A program made the position numbers and the translations under genes. The notes below the pieces were generated by a model, which saw only the letters and a program-made list of their open reading frames with translations, was not told where the DNA came from and did not search any database. From the NCBI RefSeq assembly GCF_030052815.1, contig NC_079499.1, positions 82,685,183-82,749,182 on the forward strand: 64,000 bases of DNA, read 5' to 3'. Origin of the DNA: Hevea brasiliensis. Its lineage: Eukaryota; Streptophyta; Magnoliopsida; Malpighiales; Euphorbiaceae. This document shows, piece by piece, positions 58,348 to 64,000 of the stretch (position 1 is its first letter; the number at the start of each line of letters is the position of its first letter).

Positions 58348-61300
58348 TGTAACACCCTCCCTGTTTCGTATATTCTACTGTTTCGGTGATCGGTGTCTGT
58401 CCGGACAGCTAGAATGTCTGGAAAAATATTTAAACTAAAGTGAGGAACTATAATTAACTCAAATATTAATAAGAAAAATTTTGAAAAAATTTTAGAAATA
58501 AAATACAACCAAGTTAAATGAGCCGGTGCCCTAACGATGGGTAACCTAGTGAGAAGTTGCGGTTCTCGCAACTAGGAGCCCTAGACCCGAGGGGAAAATT
58601 ATAAAATGATTTTTGGAACTCCAGAGAAGGGTCACTGAGGTCCCTATGGCATTAGAATTCCAAGGAAATATTTAGAAAAAATTTTCAATCGGTAAAGACA
58701 ATTTTGGCCCGTTAAGCCAAACGGAGGGCATTTTGGTCATTTCGCCTTCAGAGGTGATTTTTGGCCGACTTGTCCAGTTAAGTAATAATTATTATGACAT
58801 AAAATGTGAATAAATATCACTAAAAATTGAATTGAAAATGAGTAGAAAAAAAAAAGAAAAAAAATGAATTAAATGGGAATTTATGACATCACATGATGTC
58901 ATTAGTGTGCCTTCACCCACTCAAGTGTTGACACATGGCATAAATGTGTTTAAAAGAGACAAATGGGATGAAAATTGAGAGAAAAAAATCAGATTTCTAT
59001 TTCTTCTTCTTCCTTGCCGTGAACCATTCTTCCCTAACCTCCATGGACAAGCTTTTTCAAGCTTGATTTTCCCTAGCTTCCACACCCTAAAAGCCCTAGT
59101 TGTCTTCACAAAAAATTCACCCCACACCTTGAGGAAGCTTTGGGCAGAAAAAATTTTGAAGAAAAATTAAAGTTTTGGTTGGCTTGGATTTGAGCTAAAA
59201 GAGGTTAGTGACCAAAACCTTAAATTTCAATTCAATTTCATGTTTAAGCACTATATTGGTGATTAAATGACAAAGAAACTTGATGAAAGACATTGGTATG
59301 CCATCCCTTATTTTTGGCAGCCATGGTTAGGGTTTGATGGTGTTGAATTTAATGAAGTTAAAAGGGTATTAGGGCTGCCCACAATATGTATTTGCTAAGT
59401 AGATTAATGAAATAAAGTGAAAATGCATGATTTTGAAATTGTTGAGTTAGGGTTTGGGTTGAAGAATGAGATTTGATCTTGTGATGATGGAAGTAGGTTT
59501 TAATGGTCAATTAGTGACCATTTGGTTTGGTTTGAACCAGAAATGAAGTGAATTGGGTTGTGGGATTTGAGGTTGGAGTGGCTGCCTTGTGTAACCTGCA
59601 GGTTTGGTTATGAGTCCAGCCTGTTTGGACACCCATAACTTGAATTGTAGAGGTTCAATTGGTGTTTGGCAAATTGGAAATGAAACTAGACACATAGTGG
59701 CACAACTTTGATGAAGAAACCATGCCCAGAAAACCAAACCAACTTGACCAAAAGTTTGCCCTAATCCGGGTGACCTGCAATCTGCCTGGGCAAAAATGAC
59801 CAAATGAACAGTGTTTGGTCATTTGGCCATAACTCAATGTAGAAAGGTCCAATGACCTGAAATTTTACCAGCAACAAGGTGACATATAGACCAACAACTT
59901 TCATGAAGAAACCTAACCCAAATTATGACCATAACCTAGTCAAATTGCCAACCAAACTTGAGTCACCAACCGCAGTAACCAGCTTTTGCCTGTAAATTTG
60001 GAATCTGTCCAATCCGGCCAGTTATGGTATTTAGGCCATAACTTGAGCTACAAAACTCCAAATGGAGTGATTCAAAAAAATAAATTCATCTAGACAAAAT
60101 AAGGAACAACTTTCATGTTAATTACTTTTCCAAATTTCTACTGCAAATATGACTAATGGAATAGTAAAGACAAAGCATGAAAACTGAAATTTTTGTCTAA
60201 TTATCATTAAGCTTAGAGATGGTATTGGCAACCAATACCAACAAGTTTTAAATGCAAAATGTGGTTTATTGATGATAATTAAACTAATTTACCTATTATC
60301 AATGCAAAAGTCAACATTTTGGTTGACTAGTGAAATGAATAGTAGTCATAAAAATTTCAATTTCGAAGAATTACACAAATAAAAAGTGTTAAATGCCCTA
60401 GTAGGCCTAATGTGATTGGTTGGATAGTTTGGCATGCCAATAGGGTTCTGTTAGCAGTACTGCATATGGCTTTATGCCATTATGTATTTCATGGCTTCCC
60501 ATGCCATTCTGTAACATAATAGCCTTTGGCTATGATAATGAGTTATTATACTCGGGTTTAATCCCCGATAATTATCACAGCTTATTAGCTGTTCTGTTGC
60601 ACACCGGGAGACACAATGTGACCGATGGTGTGATGGTCCGAGGTACTTAGTACCCAGTACCAGTTTACCCGTTTATCCAGTCCAGTTAACTAGTATAGGT
60701 TACTCGGGCAGTATTAATAAATTTTACCAAACTTTAATCGAATAATATTGCAATAAATATTTGAAATTTAGTCTACTCAAAAATGTAAATATACATTTTG
60801 CACACATGTCTTATTTTATTTTATTTTATTTTATTTTATTTTATTTTATATTGTCACCACTAAGCAGAATTGCTTAGCGCGTCGCTTTTGCCATGCGCAG
60901 GTACTGGAGACATAGCTGGGGAGTCCAGTAGGCCTCATACAGGGTGAGCCTTCATATCTGCACTCAGAGTTCAGAGTCACCTCACATTGCAGTGCATTTG
61001 GTAGGACATTAGGCCATTTTGATATTTTGATATGTTGACATTTGGTATTTTGTAACCTTCTGTAATGTATATTATAAGTTCATGTAATTATGTTTTGATG
61101 TAAGTATCTATGGAATATGTTCAGTAATAAATTGAGCATTTTTCATTGAGTGGATTAGGTTTTGAATTGAATTAAATTTTTCAGATACTGAAGTGAATTG
61201 AGAAATTGTTGAGAATATATTGGAGGTTGATTGAGAATAATGTGATGATATTATTGGGAGTGTTTTTAACAGGTTCAGAAGAACTGTTTGTCCAATTTAT

Positions 61301-61470
61301 AGCCGCACTCACGATTTTCTATAAAATTTGCGAAAAAATTTAGATTTATCAGAAATTATAAATAAATGAATTAAAAGGGATTAATTGAAATTGAAACATG
61401 AATTGGTGTTCCGACACACTGAGTGGCATAACTTGCTCGGCTACACTATAGACGGGTAAGGGGTGTCACA
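58348..61470 (+). repeat. LTRb of E/E2 (family 1, 3123 bp, full length)
   Basis: It runs TGTAACACCCTCCCTG to AGGGGTGTCACA. Landmarks are TGACATCACATGATGTCA at 58885-58902, the donor-like AAAAGAG/GTTAGTG at 59197-59210, and modules starting about 59635, 59829 and 60038. A (TTTTA)n run lies at 60811-60850 and the stem CTAAGC/GCTTAG at 60860-60877. The CCGGCA hairpin of LTRa is damaged here (GCCGCACTCACGA near 61303). No gene is seen. Confidence 0.94.
60811..60850. repeat. (TTTTA)8 microsatellite in LTRb
   Basis: Pentanucleotide run matching the nine-unit tract in LTRa. Confidence 0.95.
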
Positions 61471-61475
61471 TTTAG

Positions 61476-61487
61476 TGGTATCAGAGC
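61476..61487 (+). other. Primer-binding site of E2
   Basis: TGGTATCAGAGC lies five bases after LTRb and shows that LTRb also acts as a 5' LTR. Confidence 0.92.
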
Positions 61488-61598
61488 ATCGGTTTAGGTG
61501 TTTCTGGGTCTAGATAGAGTACATACCATTGCATTGCATTTGTAAGTATTGAGGTGATACTGATGCAGATCTGTTTGTTTTCTTATTTTGAATAGGTT

Positions 61599-62517
61599 AT
61601 GGATCCTGCTTCGCAAAGAGCAGTTGATGAAGAGGTGGAGAGTCATGCTCCACCAAGGGCTGAGTCTGGGGGCAGGAGAGAATCTGCTCCACCAGCAGCT
61701 AAGGTACCTGCCCATCCTCAGTTTGCACTATTTCAGCAAATGACTGAATTCTACCGGCAAATGATGGGGGCAATTCCACCACCACAACCACAGCCACAAC
61801 CTCCACCAGCACCACAAAAATCTCATCTGGAGAAATTGTGAAAACATGGGGCTGTAGACTTCTTTGGGAAGAGGGAGGATGATCCTATGGTTGCAGAAAA
61901 TTGGTTGGACAGAAACATCAGAGTACTGAAACAGCTAAACTGCACCCCCCAGCAGAACTTGGTGGGCGCTGTGTCCCTACTTCAGGATGATGCATATCAG
62001 TGGTGGGACACAGTGACCAGTGAGGTGCAACCTGAACAGATCACTTGGAATTCTTCCTCACAGAGTTTAGGAAGAAATATATTAGCAAAGTGTATTTAGA
62101 GGAGCGAAGAAGGGAATTTATCAGTCTGAGATAGAGATAGTTGTCAGTAGCTGAGTATGAGCGTGAATTTGTCAGACTGAGTAGATATGGGAGGGAGATA
62201 GTCCCTACAGAGGCAGAGAGGTGCAGACGATTTGAGGAAGGGCTCAATGACGACATCAAAGGCATGATCACAGCACTGGAGATTACGGATTTTGCTAAAC
62301 TGGTAGATGCAGCATCAAAAGTGGAAAGGGTCAGAATCAATGAACAAAATAGAAGGGAAAGACAACAGAATAGGGTGCAGGTCACCCAGGCATTTTCTCG
62401 CTCCCAAAGAAGAAGAGTAAGGGTCCTCCCGCTCGAGTTCAGACCACCACAGTGGTCGTGGTCGCCTCGTGGGCCTGCATCAGCTTCACACCTAGGAGAG
62501 GCCACCCCACACCATCA
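61599..62517 (+). pseudogene. Element E2 gag, matrix/capsid part
   Basis: The start MDPASQRAVDEEVESHAPP matches E. A TGA near 61839 interrupts the HLEKL motif where E has an Arg codon (CGA to TGA). Capsid WLDRNIRVLKQLNCTP and LLQDDAYQWWDTVTSEVQPE follow, then a one-base loss near 62048. The same two TAG stops as in E occur at 62132-62134 and 62138-62140. The frame resumes with SVAEYEREFVRLSRYGREI, and the basic linker is frameshifted near 62380. Confidence 0.9.
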
Positions 62518-64000
62518 ATGGGCAGCTCTCTAGGGATGGTGTTTAGGGGACCAGCCCCTGCATCTTCTGCCTGTCAGTACTATCAGAAGTGGCATAAAGG
62601 GAAGTGTTGGCGAGTGACCGGTGCATGCTTACGGTGTGGATTGACAAAACACCAGATCAAGAATTTTCCGAAAAGGACTACTACTATTGCTCCAACACAA
62701 ACTGACAGATCTACTCCTGCACCACAAAGAGGTAGGAAGCCTGGTAAACCTGAGGTAGCTGGTCCATCACTGAGGCCTACATCCGAGTCAACTGAGAGGC
62801 CAGACACTAGAATACCAGCAAGGGCTTATGCCATCAGAGCTCAAGAGGAGCAAGATGCCCTGGATGTCATCAGGGGTACGTTTTCCCTCTACAACACTTC
62901 TGTACATGCATTGGTGGATCCAGGATCCACTCATTCCTACATTTGCATCAAACTACCCATAGAGAGGGGAGTTCTAGTAGAGGAGAGTGATCAAGACATT
63001 GTGGTCACAAATCCACTAGGCCACAGTGTGGTAGTGAATAAAGTATATAAGGGTTGCCCATTGAGGATTCAAGGGTATGAATTCTTGGCAGACCTAATTG
63101 AGTTGCCCTTCCACGAGTTTGACGTGATTTTGGGAATGGACTGGTTGTCACGTCATCAGGCAATAGTTGATTGTAAATTGAAGAGAATTTTTCTGAAAAC
63201 TTATGAGGGTAATGAGATCACTATTGTGGGTGAAAGGACAGATTTCCTGTCTAATGTTATCTCAGCTACAATTGCAAGAAGAATGATGAGAAAAGGCTTT
63301 GAAGCTTACCTAGCACACGTGGTTGATACTAGGCAAGCTAAGCCAAACCTTAATGATATACCTACAGTAAGAGACTTCCCAGATGTATTTCCTGAAGAGT
63401 TGCCTGGTTTACCACCAGAAAGGGAAGTCGAGTTTGCTATTGAGGTAATGACGGGTACAGCACCCATTTCCATTGCTCCTTATAGGATGGCACCCACTGA
63501 ATTAAGGGAGTTGAAAACTCAGTTGCAAGAGTTGCTTGATAAGGGGTTCATACGCCCCAGTGTGTCACCATGGGGAGCTCCAGTGCTGTTTGTGAAGAAA
63601 AAGGATGGAACTTTGAGATTGTGTATTGATTACCGGCAGTTGAAGAAAGTAACTGTGAAGAATAAATATCCATTGCCCAGAATTGACGATCTGTTTGATC
63701 AGTTGAAAGGAGCCGGTGTATTTTCAAAAATTGACCTCAGATCAGGGTATCATCAGTTGAGGGTAAAGGATGCAGATGTGTCAAAAACTGCATTCAGAAC
63801 CCGGTATGGGCACTATGAATTTCTAGTGATGCCGTTTGGGTTAACAAATGCACCAGCAGCATTTATGGACCTTATGAACCGTATCTTCCATCCATACTTA
63901 GATCGGTTTGTAGTGGTCTTTATTGATGATATTCTGGTGTATTCCAAGACCAGGGAAGAACATGATGAACATTTGAGGATTGTTCTGCAAACCCTGCGAG
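62518..64000 (+). CDS. Element E2 nucleocapsid-protease-RT open frame, cut by window end
   Basis: The frame is open from the ATG at 62518 to the window edge, about 494 codons, and is not closed within the window. The knuckle reads [14 protein letters not shown], so its last Cys is replaced by Phe. Protease [15 protein letters not shown] (about 62910) and [14 protein letters not shown] follow. RT includes [50 protein letters not shown] and catalytic [10 protein letters not shown] (about 63920-63950). It is the most intact family-1 pol here, but gag upstream is broken, so the element is probably not functional as a whole. Confidence 0.88.
   Translation, partial: MGSSLGMVFRGPAPASSACQYYQKWHKGKCWRVTGACLRCGLTKHQIKNFPKRTTTIAPTQTDRSTPAPQRGRKPGKPEVAGPSLRPTSESTERPDTRIPARAYAIRAQEEQDALDVIRGTFSLYNTSVHALVDPGSTHSYICIKLPIERGVLVEESDQDIVVTNPLGHSVVVNKVYKGCPLRIQGYEFLADLIELPFHEFDVILGMDWLSRHQAIVDCKLKRIFLKTYEGNEITIVGERTDFLSNVISATIARRMMRKGFEAYLAHVVDTRQAKPNLNDIPTVRDFPDVFPEELPGLPPEREVEFAIEVMTGTAPISIAPYRMAPTELRELKTQLQELLDKGFIRPSVSPWGAPVLFVKKKDGTLRLCIDYRQLKKVTVKNKYPLPRIDDLFDQLKGAGVFSKIDLRSGYHQLRVKDADVSKTAFRTRYGHYEFLVMPFGLTNAPAAFMDLMNRIFHPYLDRFVVVFIDDILVYSKTREEHDEHLRIVLQTLR

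Larger units (their letters stand above)
59204..61595 (+). other. Candidate 5' leader intron of E2
   Basis: The donor-like GAG/GTTAGTGACC is in LTRb. The acceptor-like TTCTTATTTTGAATAG ends at 61595, 3 bases before the E2 gag ATG. The span is 2392 bp and includes the PBS. Inferred only. Confidence 0.35.
52094..64000 (+). mobile_element. Element E/E2: tandem family-1 array LTR-internal-LTR-internal
   Basis: LTRa is 52094-53505, internal 1 53506-58347, LTRb 58348-61470 and internal 2 from 61471 to the window end. LTRb is followed directly by a PBS and a second gag, so two element bodies share it. No target duplication or host sequence separates them. The right end is outside the window. Confidence 0.93.

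Overview
The window looks like heterochromatic nuclear DNA of a flowering plant. Every recognisable coding segment belongs to an LTR retrotransposon, and I found no host gene, rRNA, tRNA or CRISPR array. The plant call rests on Ty3/gypsy elements with a C-terminal chromodomain, very long LTRs (3.1-4.0 kb) and a primer-binding site matching plant initiator Met-tRNA (TGGTATCAGAGC), together with a plant-type Ty1/copia element. The gypsy elements resemble the Tekay/Del chromovirus lineage (inferred). The species cannot be told from the sequence.

The window is a nest at least five levels deep. I use working names. Z (1-3909, minus) is a deleted family-1-like chromovirus whose LTR was hit by C. 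C (family 2, minus) has its 3' LTR at 3910-7359 and coding pieces at 7360-8464, 11702-14616 and 25486-26021. It is interrupted by solo LTR S (family 1, 8465-11701, TSD TATTC), by complete element D (family 3, 14617-25485, TSD CTTGC), and by A (family 1, plus, from 26022). A has its 5' LTR at 26022-29168. Its gag is split by complete element B (family 2, minus, 29429-41628, TSD GGCCG), and its protease region is split by copia element P (42912-52093, minus). The upstream LTR of P is cut at 52094 by E, a family-1 array of the form LTR-internal-LTR-internal that runs off the window end. The right-hand remainders of E, P, A, C and Z should lie beyond 64000.

The gypsy elements encode one Gag-protease-RT-RNase H-integrase-chromodomain polyprotein. 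B is the best preserved: its whole frame is collinear and broken only by five nonsense codons. P has copia order (Gag-PR-INT-RT-RH). All elements look decayed, mostly by transitions, and many stops sit at former Gln codons.

The observations I rate highest are these. (1) A 75-bp GT-AG insertion in the family-1 integrase behaves like a spliceosomal intron, with a homologous decayed copy inside D. (2) All three gypsy families carry a donor-like site in the LTR and an acceptor-like site just before gag, suggesting a 2.4-3.3 kb 5' leader intron that includes the primer-binding site. (3) Long LTRs are built from degenerate modules of about 200 bp, each with a palindrome; a module-number change explains the LTR length difference between two family-2 copies. 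(4) E is a tandem retrotransposon array. (5) D is a mosaic, non-autonomous element that still has matching LTRs and a target duplication.
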